From: Haliscomenobacter sp.
GTDB taxonomy: Bacteria > Bacteroidota > Bacteroidia > Chitinophagales > Saprospiraceae
Length of the DNA stretch: 64,000 nt
Reading direction: 5' to 3'
Assembly: GCA_016713275.1 (NCBI GenBank)
Contig: JADJPL010000008.1
Span: 310,001-374,000 of the forward strand
The translations under genes were made by a program, and so were the position numbers. The stretch's first letter is position 1. Every line of letters starts with the position of its first letter. The notes below the pieces were generated by a model. It was not told where the DNA came from. It saw nothing but the letters and a program-made list of their open reading frames with translations, and did not search any database. Of this stretch, positions 36,680 through 45,366 are shown piece by piece.

Positions 36680-36773
36680 CACTACTGGACATTGGGACAA
36701 TGAGAATGAGACCTTCCAGGTTTCGAAAACCTGGAAGGTCTGGGTGGCAGGAAAACGAAAATGTCCAGTAGTG
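36680..36773 (-). mobile_element. 94-bp MITE-like element, copy 2 (inverted relative to copy 1)
   Basis: Ends CACTACTGGACATT and AATGTCCAGTAGTG are inverted repeats; the internal hairpin ACCTTCCAGGTTT / AAACCTGGAAGGT is at 36711-36739. Its minus strand is nearly identical to copy 1 (9026-9116) over the half next to etfA, including CATTTTCGTTTT and CCAGACC. A shorter direct repeat, AAATCT, lies just outside (36672-36677 and 36778-36783), the right copy overlapping the etfA stop codon. No gene inside. Confidence 0.75.
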
Positions 36774-36781
36774 CGCGAAAT

Positions 36782-37745
36782 CTATCCCCTGTTTTCCTTA
36801 TACTTCTTTACGGCAGCGGTAAGCCGGGGAAGGACCTCAAATAAATCGCCGACCACGCCGTAATCGGCGGCTTTGAAGAAAGGCGCCTCCGGGTCTTTGT
36901 TAATCACCACAATCGTTTTGGAGCTGTTGACTCCGGCCAGGTGCTGGATGGCGCCGGAAATACCGGCGGCAATATACAAGTTGGGGCGGATGGCAATCCC
37001 GGTTTGGCCTACGTGCTCGTGGTGGGGCCTCCAGCCGGCATCCGCCACCGGACGGGAACACGCCGTGGTTGCGCCCAGCGCCTCGGCCAGTTCTTCCAGA
37101 ATCCCCCAGTGTTCAGGCCCTTTCAGGCCCCGTCCTCCGGAAACGACGACTTCGGCTTCCGGAAGCGGCACTGTTCCTTCCACTTTGCTCACCGAGCGCA
37201 CCTGAATCCGGCTTGCCGGAAGCGCGATGGAAAGCGCCTCTACCGGCGCCTCGGCGCCGGTCTGCTCGGGCTGAAGGGTGTTCCCTGCCAGGGAAAGGAC
37301 TTTGATCGGAGACGTCAGGGTGTAGATGGCTTGGGCTTTGCCGCCAAACACCGGCTTGGCGGCCTGAAACCCGCTCGCGACTGCAGGCAGGGCGTTGACC
37401 CCGGAAACCGACCCGGCATCCAGCCGCGCCGCCAGCCTGCCGAGCAGGGCCCGCCCGTTGGCGGACTGGCTCAAAATGACGACCTGAGCGCTCTGCGCCT
37501 TAACCGCTTCTGCAACGGCTACTACGGCGACCTGCGGATCAAAAGGCTCCAACCCTTCGCCCGCTACGGTGAATACCCTGCTGGCGCCATAGAGCCCGGA
37601 GCTCGCCCGGATTGTCCGCCTGCCCAAGCACCAACGCGCAGCAGGAAGTCTGGAGCAATTGCGCGGTTTTATACCCGTAGGTTACGGCCTCAAAAGCCGT
37701 TTTCTTGAATTTTCCTTTCTGATGTTCTGCCAATACCAATACCAT
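36782..37745 (-). CDS. etfA: Electron transfer flavoprotein alpha subunit, one frameshift
   Basis: Two frames make one protein of about 320 residues. The N-terminal frame starts at 37745 (MVLVLAEHQKGKFKKTAFEA). An extra G in the CCGGG near 37608 breaks it; the second frame continues GLYGASRVFTVAGEG. The C-terminal FAD-binding part is clear (VVSGGRGLKGPEHWGILEEL, HVGQTGIAIRPNLYIAAGIS, AIQHLAGVNSSKTIVVINKD). ETF accepts electrons from acyl-CoA dehydrogenases. It lies 31 bases after etfB and ends next to the inserted repeat. Confidence 0.93.
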
Positions 37746-37776
37746 AATTATTAAGGATTTGGAAGGGTTTGCAAAA

Positions 37777-38520
37777 TTAGATGACTTTGGCCTCTTCGTG
37801 CAGCAGGCGAACCAGTTCCTCCATGTGCTCCGGATCGATCAGTTTCACCGAACTTTTTCCGGAAGGCAGCGTAAAATGCGCGGCGACGGCCAGGTCTTTG
37901 GCGGGAATGGGCTCGGCCACCTTCAACGGCTTGGTCTTTGCCATCATGATGCCCCGCATATTGGGGATGCGCTGCTCCGCCATCCCTTTGGAGGCGCTCA
38001 GGACAAACGGGGTGGACAACTCCAGCTCTTCCGCTCCGCCTTCGATATCGCGAAGCACCACTGCTGTTTGGGGATCGGGCATCGTCAGCTTGCTGGCGAA
38101 CGAGATGAACGGCAGGTCGAGCAGCTCGGCAACCATGGCCCCTACTTCGGCGCCGTTGAAATCGATCGTCTCTTTGCCCATGAAAATGAGGTCGTAGCCT
38201 TCCGCTTGGGCGATGTGCGCAATCTGCCTGGCCACATACAGCGCGCTTTGCGGCTCGGCATGGACCCGGATCGCATCTGTGGCGCCGATTGCCAGCCCCT
38301 TGCGGATAATGGTGTCGTTGGCTTCCGTGCCTACATTGAGCAAGGTTACCGTACCGCCAAATGCCTCCTGCAGCTCGATGGCGCGCACGAGGGCATACCA
38401 CTCGTCGTATGGGTTCATGATGAACTGAACCCCGTTGGCGTCCAACTCCGTCCCCGCTCCGTTGAAGGCAATTTTGGCGGTCGTATCCGGAGTTTTACTT
38501 ACACATACCAGTATTTTCAT
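37777..38520 (-). CDS. etfB: Electron transfer flavoprotein beta subunit
   Basis: A 247-residue EtfB (MKILVCVSKTPDTTAKIAFN; MNPYDEWYALVRAIELQEAF; GYDLIFMGKETIDFNGAEVG; GTSG-like LSASKGMAEQRIPNMRGIM). With EtfA it forms the heterodimer that carries electrons from acyl-CoA dehydrogenase to the quinone pool, feeding from the beta-oxidation enzymes encoded at 11-14.7 kb. First gene of the pair. Confidence 0.95.
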   Translation of the reverse strand: MKILVCVSKTPDTTAKIAFNGAGTELDANGVQFIMNPYDEWYALVRAIELQEAFGGTVTLLNVGTEANDTIIRKGLAIGATDAIRVHAEPQSALYVARQIAHIAQAEGYDLIFMGKETIDFNGAEVGAMVAELLDLPFISFASKLTMPDPQTAVVLRDIEGGAEELELSTPFVLSASKGMAEQRIPNMRGIMMAKTKPLKVAEPIPAKDLAVAAHFTLPSGKSSVKLIDPEHMEELVRLLHEEAKVI

Positions 38521-38759
38521 ATTGGATTGGGTTATGCGGTAAAATGGTTTTTCAAGCAGGGCAAAGATAGCGGATTTTCCCCGGGTAAAAAGGAATTTAG
38601 CGAAAATTCGCTAAATCGCTCCCGCCATGCGCTTGCCCCCTGAATTTCAACGGAAAGCCGTTTTTTTCATCCTCCCTTGCGCTACTTTCCTCTATATTTC
38701 ATAACCTTGCATCCGGCGGAATGTTCCCCGCTTTTTTCTTTCTGTAAAATCGCTTTCTG

Positions 38760-39080
38760 ATGCACGAACGTCTGATCCAATTGCTCGAACTGCTCGAAGA
38801 GACGCCCGGCGATCCATTCCTCTTATTCGCCTTAGCCAAAGAATACGAAAAACTGGAAGACACCGATCAGGCCCTGGACTATTACCTGTTCCTCGAACAA
38901 TCCCACCCGGATTACGTCGGCCTCTACTACCACCTCGGAAAACTCTACGAAACCCTCGACCAACCGGATCGCGCCCTCGCTACCTACCAGAAAGGTATGG
39001 AAATCGCCAGAGCCCAGAAAGACCAGCACAGCTTCAGCGAACTCCAAAACGCAAAAACCAATTTGGAGATTGGAGGCTAG
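38760..39080 (+). CDS. Small TPR-repeat protein
   Basis: A 106-residue protein with about two and a half tetratricopeptide repeats (DPFLLFALAKEYEKLEDTDQ, ALDYYLFLEQSHPDYVGLYY, KLYETLDQPDRALATYQKGM). TPR proteins mediate protein contacts; no partner is evident. Its 3' end runs into a TAGTGGT tandem repeat. Confidence 0.8.
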   Translation: MHERLIQLLELLEETPGDPFLLFALAKEYEKLEDTDQALDYYLFLEQSHPDYVGLYYHLGKLYETLDQPDRALATYQKGMEIARAQKDQHSFSELQNAKTNLEIGG

Positions 39081-39270
39081 TGGTTAGTGGTTAGTGGTTA
39101 GTGGTTAGTGGTTAGTGGTTGGAGATTCAGGCTCAGACTTCCGTCTATCCTGTTGCCTGTTGTCCGTAGACTTCCGTCTATCCTGTTGCCTGTTGTCCGT
39201 AGACTTCCGTCTACGGATAGTCCAACCTGTTGTCCGTAGACTTCCGTCTACGGATAGTCCAATCTTCAGA
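39078..39270. repeat. TAGTGGT array and TTCC-loop hairpins
   Basis: Six copies of TAGTGGT (39078-39120) are followed by four copies of an AGACTTCCGTCTA unit. Two of these extend to CCGTAGACTTCCGTCTACGG (39197-39216 and 39234-39253), an 8 bp stem with TTCC loop, spaced by TGTTGTC and ATAGTCCAA. No coding potential. Confidence 0.85.
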
Positions 39271-39317
39271 TTGCGTAGGTAAGCCATGTAACAAAGTATC
39301 ACAACGCCTTACCCTAA

Positions 39318-39400
39318 ACCCCGTAACTTCGTAACTTCGTAACTTCGCAACTTCGCAACTTCGTAACCCCGTAACCCCGCAACTTCGTAACTTCGCAACA
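39318..39400. repeat. Tandem CGTAACTTCG/CGCAACTTCG repeat, left arm
   Basis: About nine copies of CGTAACTT or CGCAACTT end eight bases before the serine hydrolase start. The complementary array lies just after the gene at 40942-41110. Confidence 0.85.
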
Positions 39401-39408
39401 TAAAAAAT

Positions 39409-40941
39409 ATGCGCTACTTACTATCTTTTATCCTTTTTACGGCCGGGCTGGCCGTTTCCCTTCCTGCACAGAAGGGGTATAAGCCGCCGGTATTTGAGGA
39501 CCCCGACCGGATGGAGAAGATCCAGGCCATCATCCCGGAAATAGAGCGCCAGTATCTGGAGCTCATGGAAAAGCAACACATTCCGGGGCTTGCCTTTGGC
39601 ATCGTAGTTGATGGCAAGCTGGTTTATTCCAAGGGACTTGGGGTGATCAACCGGGAGAGTAAGGAGGCGGTAACGGCGGCTTCGTTGTTCCGGATTGCTT
39701 CCATGACCAAAAGCTTTACGGCGATGGCCATTCTCAAGCTTCGGGAGGAAGGCAAATTGCAGCTCACCGATCCGGTGACCAAACACCTGCCCCAGCTCGC
39801 GGGCCTGAAAACCCTGACCACCGACGCCCCGCCTCCCACCATTCATCATTTACTGACGATGACGGCGGGGTTTCCGGAGGACAATCCCTGGGGCGATCAG
39901 CAGTTGGAGGATACCGACCAGGAATTCCTGGAATTTCTGAAAGGGGGCATTTCGTTTTCCACCGTTCCTTCCTCTGGCTACGAGTACAGCAACCTCGGGT
40001 ATGCTATGCTCGGGCGCATCGTCACGCAGGTATCGGGAATGCCTTATCAAAAATACATCGACCAGCAGATTTTCAAACCCCTGGGGATGACCAACACCCA
40101 TTGGGAATACGAAGGACTGCCCTCCAACCTGCTGGCGCTCGGGTACCGCTGGGAAGACGACCAGTGGAAACCGGAGCCCATGCTGCACGACGGCGCCTAC
40201 GGCGCGATGGGCGGCCTGATCACGTCTATTGAAGATTTTGGCAAGTACCTGGCGTTGCACCTGGCCGCCTGGCCTGCCCGTGACGGAGCGGAAGCAGGGC
40301 CGGTGAAACGAGGCTCGGTGCGGGAAATGCACCGGATGGTGGAGCCCCGCCTGGCTGCCAATGCCCGCGACGACGACGGCGCCCCCTGCCCTTCTGTGGC
40401 AGCCTACGGATACGGGCTCCGCATCCAGAAAAACTGCCAGGGCCTGACCCTGATCGGTCATAGCGGCGGACTGCCGGGCTTCGGCAGCAACCACACCTTC
40501 GCCCCAGACTATGGCGTTGGCATCGTTTCCTTTGCCAACCGCACCTACGCTCCCGCCGCTGCCGCCAACGAACTGGCCATGCGGACCCTCATCCGCCAAG
40601 CCAACCTGAAACCCCGCACCCTGCCGCCCTCCGATATCCTGATCAAACGCCAGCAGCAAGTCGCCCGCCTTATCCAAACCTGGGACGAAGCCCTCGGCGC
40701 CGAGATCCTGGCCGAAAACTTCTACCTCGACCGCTCCAGAAACCACCGGAAAACCGAAGCCGAAGCCCTCCTCGCCAGCGCCGGAAAAATCCTTTCCATT
40801 GAGCCTATCCAGCCCGAAAACCAGCTCCGGGGAACGTTTATCCTGAAAGGAACCCAGAAAGATATTGCCGTTTTCTTCACCCTCTCCCCGGAGAAGGACC
40901 CGAAGGTGCAGGCGCTTAGTTTGAGGGGGGTAGCCAACTAA
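39409..40941 (+). CDS. Secreted serine hydrolase (class C beta-lactamase-like)
   Basis: A 510-residue protein with signal peptide (MRYLLSFILFTAGLAVSLPA). It has the SxxK motif in FRIASMTKSFTAMAILKL, the YxN motif in YEYSNLGYAMLGRIV, and HSGG (LIGHSGGLPGFGSNH) near residue 350 in place of KTG. This is the Beta-lactamase family of D-amino-acid peptidases and esterases; the substrate is unknown. An additional C-terminal ~100 residues may be a separate domain. The gene is bracketed by inverted tandem repeats. Confidence 0.9.
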   Translation: MRYLLSFILFTAGLAVSLPAQKGYKPPVFEDPDRMEKIQAIIPEIERQYLELMEKQHIPGLAFGIVVDGKLVYSKGLGVINRESKEAVTAASLFRIASMTKSFTAMAILKLREEGKLQLTDPVTKHLPQLAGLKTLTTDAPPPTIHHLLTMTAGFPEDNPWGDQQLEDTDQEFLEFLKGGISFSTVPSSGYEYSNLGYAMLGRIVTQVSGMPYQKYIDQQIFKPLGMTNTHWEYEGLPSNLLALGYRWEDDQWKPEPMLHDGAYGAMGGLITSIEDFGKYLALHLAAWPARDGAEAGPVKRGSVREMHRMVEPRLAANARDDDGAPCPSVAAYGYGLRIQKNCQGLTLIGHSGGLPGFGSNHTFAPDYGVGIVSFANRTYAPAAAANELAMRTLIRQANLKPRTLPPSDILIKRQQQVARLIQTWDEALGAEILAENFYLDRSRNHRKTEAEALLASAGKILSIEPIQPENQLRGTFILKGTQKDIAVFFTLSPEKDPKVQALSLRGVAN

Positions 40942-41110
40942 ATGAGTTGCGAAGTTGCGAAGTTGCGAAGTTGCGAAGTTGCGAGGTTGCGAGGTTGCGA
41001 GGTTGCGGTTGGGGGGGTTGCGGTGGGGGGGTTGCGAGGTTGGGTTGCGGGTGCGGGGTTGGGTTGGGGTTGCGGGTTGCGGTGGGTTGAGCGTTGCGGA
41101 GTCTTCGTAA
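40942..41110. repeat. Tandem GTTGCGAA repeat, right arm
   Basis: Copies of GTTGCGAA drift to GTTGCGAG and then to a G-rich GTTGCGGT stretch. It is the reverse complement of the array at 39318-39400. It lies between convergent genes. Confidence 0.85.
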
Positions 41111-41115
41111 CTTTC

Positions 41116-42576
41116 TCACGTAATATCCAAACACACATACTTCATCTCCAGAAACTCGTCCATTCCGTACCGGGCGCCTTCCCGTCCGAAGCCGCTTTCT
41201 TTCACGCCGCCGAAGGGCGCCACGGCGGTGGAGACCATTCCGGTGTTGACGCCGACGATGCCGTATTCCAGGGCTTCGGCAACGCGGAAGATGCGGCTCA
41301 TATCTTTACCATAGAAATAGGCAGCTAGTCCGAACTCGGTATCGTTGGCCATGCGGATGGCTTCGTCTTCGGTTTGGAACGTAAAAATGGGGGCAACGGG
41401 GCCGAAGATTTCTTCTTTGGCCAGGGCCATTCCGGGTAGAGCGCCCAGGAGGACGGTGGGCTCGAAATACGTCCGGCCCAGGGCGTGGCGTTTGCCGCCG
41501 GTGAGGACTTCAGCGCCGCGGGCGACGGCGTCGCCGATCAGCCGCTCTACCTTCTCCAGCGCGGCCTCGTTGATCAGGGGGCCGATGACGACCCCATCGG
41601 CCATGCCGTCTCCTACCGGAAGCGCTTGGGTAGCTTCGGCCGGTTTCGGAGCGAACTCCGGGGCAACGCGTTCATGGACGAGCAGTCGGTTGGCGCACAC
41701 GCAGGTCTGTCCGGCGTTGCGGTATTTGGAGGCGATGGCGCCTGCTACGGCGGCATCCAAATCGGCGTCTTCAAAGACGATGAAGGGCGCATTGCCGCCG
41801 AGTTCGAGCGAGAGGCGCTTCACGGTACCAGCGCATTGCGCCATGAGCAGTTTGCCCACCCGGGTAGACCCGGTGAAGGAGATTTTCCGCACCAACGGGT
41901 TGGAGGTCAGTTCCTCGCCTACCGGCCGAGGGTCCTGGGCGGTGACGACATTGATCACGCCGGGCGGAATACCTGCTCTTTCCGCCAGCACAGCCATCGC
42001 CAGGGCCGACAACGGCGTAGCCTCTGCCGGTTTGATCACCACCGTACAGCCTGCCGCCAGAGCCGGCGCCACTTTGCGGGCAATCATCGCATTGGGAAAA
42101 TTCCAGGGGGTGATGATCCCGCACACCCCTACCGGTTGGCGCAGCACGAGGATGCGCTTGCTTTGTTCGTGGCCTGGAATCACATCGCCGTACACCCGGC
42201 GCGCCTCCTCGGCAAACCATTCAACGAACGAGGCGCCGTAGCGGATCTCTCCTTTGGCTTCCGGCAACGGTTTTCCCTGCTCCAGCGTGAGGATGACCCC
42301 CAGATCATCCTGATGGTCCATCATTAGCTGATACCAGCGGCGCAGCAGGAGGGCCCGCTCCCCTGCCGTTTTGCTTTTCCAGGAAGGAAACGCGCGGTGC
42401 GCCGACTCGATCGCCAGGCGGGTTTCCGCTCCTCCCATATCGGGAACAAGCGCCAGGGTTTCCCCTGAAGCGGGGTTGATCACCGGATACGTTGCGCCCG
42501 AAGGCGCGGCCATCCACTGGCCGTCGAGGAAGGCTTTATCTTTCCACAGCGTGGGGTCGTGCAGCATAGGTTTCAT
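41116..42576 (-). CDS. gabD: NAD(P)-dependent succinate-semialdehyde dehydrogenase
   Basis: A 486-residue aldehyde dehydrogenase most like GabD: GIITPWNFPNAMIARKVAPA, FTGSTRVGKLLMAQCA, the general base in SLELGGNAPFIVFEDADLD, the catalytic Cys in RNAGQTCVCANRLLVHERVA, and EEIFGPVAPIF. It oxidises succinate semialdehyde to succinate; related substrates are possible. No gabT is adjacent. Full length and intact. Confidence 0.9.
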   Translation of the reverse strand: MKPMLHDPTLWKDKAFLDGQWMAAPSGATYPVINPASGETLALVPDMGGAETRLAIESAHRAFPSWKSKTAGERALLLRRWYQLMMDHQDDLGVILTLEQGKPLPEAKGEIRYGASFVEWFAEEARRVYGDVIPGHEQSKRILVLRQPVGVCGIITPWNFPNAMIARKVAPALAAGCTVVIKPAEATPLSALAMAVLAERAGIPPGVINVVTAQDPRPVGEELTSNPLVRKISFTGSTRVGKLLMAQCAGTVKRLSLELGGNAPFIVFEDADLDAAVAGAIASKYRNAGQTCVCANRLLVHERVAPEFAPKPAEATQALPVGDGMADGVVIGPLINEAALEKVERLIGDAVARGAEVLTGGKRHALGRTYFEPTVLLGALPGMALAKEEIFGPVAPIFTFQTEDEAIRMANDTEFGLAAYFYGKDMSRIFRVAEALEYGIVGVNTGMVSTAVAPFGGVKESGFGREGARYGMDEFLEMKYVCLDIT

Positions 42577-42672
42577 CGTCGGAAAATTTGCGTTAAAATA
42601 GGAATAATTGGGGGGAGTTTTTATTTGGTGTTAGTTTGCTTCAACCGCTTTGAACTGCCAGGCATCGCGGTG

Positions 42673-43263
42673 TCCCCCTTTGAAGGGGGTCGGGGGGATG
42701 AAACCCTCAACTCCAGGAAAATTTGACAAAATCAATAAATAACAATATATTTACAAAAAAAAATATGTCAGAACTCCCCAATGACAACTTCTACTACAAC
42801 CCTAAATTAAAGACAAGGGCAAGAACCCTCAGAAACCACTCGACTAAAAGCGAAATATACCTTTGGAAGTATGTTTTGAGTAAGAAAAAAATGTTGGGTT
42901 ATACCTTTTTAAGACAACGGCCAGTTCTTCACTATATAGCCGACTTTATGTGCAAAGAATTAAAGTTGATTATCGAAGTAGATGGAATTACACATCTGGA
43001 TGAGCAACAGCAAGAGTATGATCGGATTAGACAAGATAATTTGGAAAAGGTTGGATTTTCGATTCTACGTTTTTCGAGTTGGGAAGTTCTGAACCGAATT
43101 CACGATGTTCGTGCACATATCCATGAATGGGTCGAATTGCACTCTCCGCAGGATGAATAAATAGAATCCTTCACTTTTGCTCAATCTGTGCATTGGTCAC
43201 TTTTGAAATGCTTTTACCAGCATCCCGGACGTTTCATCCCCCTAACCCCCTTCAAAGGGGGAA
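42673..43263 (+). mobile_element. Candidate DUF559 element bracketed by ~31-bp palindromic inverted repeats
   Basis: The left copy (42673-42704) reads TCCCCCTTTGAAGGGGG then TCGGGGGGATGAAAC. The right copy (43231-43263) is its inverted near-identical partner (GTTTCATCCCCCTAACCCCC onward). Each repeat is itself palindromic. The only gene between is the AT-rich DUF559 gene; the surrounding genes are clearly more GC-rich. No certain target duplication is seen. The boundary and mobility are inference. Confidence 0.5.
42765..43160 (+). CDS. DUF559 domain endonuclease-like protein
   Basis: I use the ATG at 42765 (MSELPNDNFYYNPKLKTRAR); upstream codons are open but A-rich. The 131-residue protein fits the DUF559 family: ARTLRNHSTKSEIYLWKYVL, GYTFLRQRPVLHYIADFMCK, ELKLIIEVDGITH. 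The D...ExD-type residues in IADFMC and IIEVDG and the Vsr-like layout suggest a PD-(D/E)XK nuclease. GC content is far below its neighbours (roughly 38% by eye), pointing to transfer. It stands alone between inverted repeats. Confidence 0.85.
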   Translation: MSELPNDNFYYNPKLKTRARTLRNHSTKSEIYLWKYVLSKKKMLGYTFLRQRPVLHYIADFMCKELKLIIEVDGITHLDEQQQEYDRIRQDNLEKVGFSILRFSSWEVLNRIHDVRAHIHEWVELHSPQDE

Positions 43264-43404
43264 AGTTGCTTCGTGGGGTTCCCAAAGGCTCCAGGTGTCG
43301 GGCGGCAAGTGTGTGTAGTGAGACCGAGCAGCGGGTGTTTTGTCCCTCCTACAAGATTAGTCCAAAGAGGGGAAAACCTGCCTTTAGCTTTAAGAGCATG
43401 GCGT

Positions 43405-43439
43405 TCTCCCCCTTCGAAGGGGGGCATGGGGATGAAACC
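43405..43439 (+). repeat. Third nearby copy of the CCCCCTT-GAAGGGG-GATGAAAC repeat
   Basis: TCTCCCCCTTCGAAGGGGGG followed by CATGGGGATGAAACC, in the same orientation as 42673-42704. The 140 bases between this and the 43263 end show no credible gene. Confidence 0.8.
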
Positions 43440-43532
43440 TTTAACCAGTATCTGGACTTGCTCGCGCCAGGTTGAAATTTCCAGGTAACCCCAAAAATCC
43501 CTATTTTGCCCTTGTAAAAAAACAACCTTCCC

Positions 43533-45096
43533 ATGCCCAGCAACCGCCGCAAATTTATCCAGCAAACCGCTTTGGCCGGAGCGTCTTTAGCTCTGGCGCC
43601 TATTCAGAAGACCTATTGGGGGATTTTCCGCAGCCCATCGATGCGGCCCGAAATGCCGTTGGGAATTTCCTCCGGGGATATTCTGGCCGACCGGGCGGTG
43701 ATCTGGTCCCGGTCCAGCCGGCCCAGCCGGATGTGGATCGACTGGTCTGCCACCGAAAGTTTTTCCACGTTCAAAACCGTGGAAGGGCCTGCCGCCCTGC
43801 CCGAATCGGATTTTACCGCCAAAATCGACCTCAGCGGGCTTCCCCAGGGGCAGCAGATTTTTTACCGGGTCCGCCTCCAAAGCCTGGAGGACCTCAAACT
43901 CTGGTCGGAACCCGTGACCGGCACGTTCCGCACCGTCCCCAAAACGGCGAGGAACATCCGCTTTCTTTGGTCGGGCGATACCTGCGGGCAAGGGTACGGC
44001 ATCAACCCCGAGATCGGAGGGATGAAGATCTACGAAACCATGCGGCTTCGCAACCCCGATTTTTCATCCACAGCGGGGACACGGTTTATGCAGACGGCCC
44101 CATCCCGCCGAGATCAAGCTCCCCGACGGCCGCTTGTGGCGCAACCTGGTGACCGAAGAAAAATCCAAAGTAGCGGAAAGCCTGGCGGAATTCCGCGGCA
44201 ACTACGCCTACAACCTACTCGACGAAAACCTGCGGGGCTTCAACGCCGACGTGCCCATCCTGTACCAATGGGACGACCACGAGGTGCTCAACAACTGGTA
44301 CCCCCAGGAGATCCTGACCGACCCGCGCTACAAAGAAAAAAGCGTCGCCCTGCTGGCCGCCAGGGGCAAGCGCGCGTTTCTGGAGTACACCTCCATCCGG
44401 ACGATCCTGCGCGACCCCGAGCGCATTTTCCGGCAAATCCCCTACGGGCCGCTGCTCGACGTGTTCATGCTCGACCTGCGCTCCTACCGCAGCCCCAACG
44501 GCCCCAACCGCCAGACGGCGCCCGGAGAAGAAACGGACCTGCTCGGAAAAACCCAGATGGAGTGGCTGAAATCAGCGCTCAAAGCCTCCAAAGCGACCTG
44601 GAAAGTAATCGCCTCCGACATGCCGATCGGGCTCATCGTCTACGACGACTACATCAATAAAAACACCTTCGAAAACGGCGCCAACGGCAGCGGGCAACCC
44701 CTTGGGCGCGAGCTGGAAATGGCCAACCTGCTGCGTTTTATTCTCCAGAATCAGATCAAGAACGTCGTCTGGCTCACCGCCGATGTCCACTATACCGCCG
44801 CGCTGAAGTACGACCCCGCCGCAGCCCAGTTTAAGGAATTCCGCCCCTTCTACGAATTCGTCTCCGGCCCCCTGAACGCGGGCACCTTTGGCCCCAACGA
44901 GCTCGACAACACGTTCGGCCCCAAGGTCCTGTTCCAGAAAACGCCGCCGCCCGGCCAGGCCAACCTGAGCCCGCTGTCCGGCATGCAGTTTTTCGGGGAA
45001 GTCAATATCAACGCGGCCACCAAAGTCCTGACCGTAGATTTGAAGGATATGACGGGGGAATCGCTGTATTCGGTGGGGCTGAAGGCGGAGGGTTAG
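43533..45096 (+). CDS. phoD: PhoD-family alkaline phosphatase, Tat-exported, two frameshifts
   Basis: Three frames give one protein of about 521 residues. The start at 43533 shows a Tat-like signal (NRRKFIQQTALAGASLALAP). Residues ~30-140 are the PhoD N-terminal domain (LGISSGDILADRAVIWSRSS). One T is missing in the T5 near 44061 (restoring NPDFFIHSGDTVYADGP) and one G near 44109 (restoring PPEIKLPDGRLWRNLV). Metal-binding motifs are HSGDTVYADG, YQWDDHEVLNNWYP and WLTADVHYTAALKY. It should hydrolyse phosphate mono- or diesters in the periplasm. A TATTTTG box lies 24 bases upstream. Repeats follow the stop. Confidence 0.9.
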
Positions 45097-45235
45097 AGGT
45101 TAGACGGTGGACGGGGGGACGGGGGCGGGGACGGGGGACGGAAGACGGGACGGGGAGACGGAGCGGGGGACGGGAGACGGGAGACGGGGACGGAGGGGGG
45201 ACGGGGGACGGGGGACGGGGGAGCTAACCTTGTTG
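45097..45235. repeat. G-rich GACGGGG low-complexity tract
   Basis: Degenerate units of GACGGGGGACGGGAGACGG, the same family as 690-765 and the complement of 4630-4735. It begins a few bases after the phoD stop. Confidence 0.9.
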
Positions 45236-45237
45236 GG

Positions 45238-45307
45238 GAGACTGTTCAAAAAAACCTGGTTCGAGGCTCCGCCTCGGACCCACTCGAAGTGGAGGCTATG
45301 CCTCTGC
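45238..45307 (+). repeat. Dispersed double-hairpin repeat, copy 2
   Basis: GAGACTGTTCAAAAAAACC, then TGGTTCGAGGCTCCGCCTCG, the spacer GACCCACTCGAAG, and TGGAGGCTATGCCTC. It matches the minus strand of 3595-3690. Stems are GAGGC/GCCTC with loops TCC and TAT. Confidence 0.8.
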
Positions 45308-45366
45308 CCGCACGCTTGCCCCATCCACCAACCGGAATGGTTAATCCCTGAATCCGGATCGTTCGA

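Noticed and set aside
43242..43565. Minus-strand ORF between the DUF559 gene and phoD
   Set aside because: It is built from palindromic repeat copies (PPFEGG-type translation) and lacks protein-like sequence.
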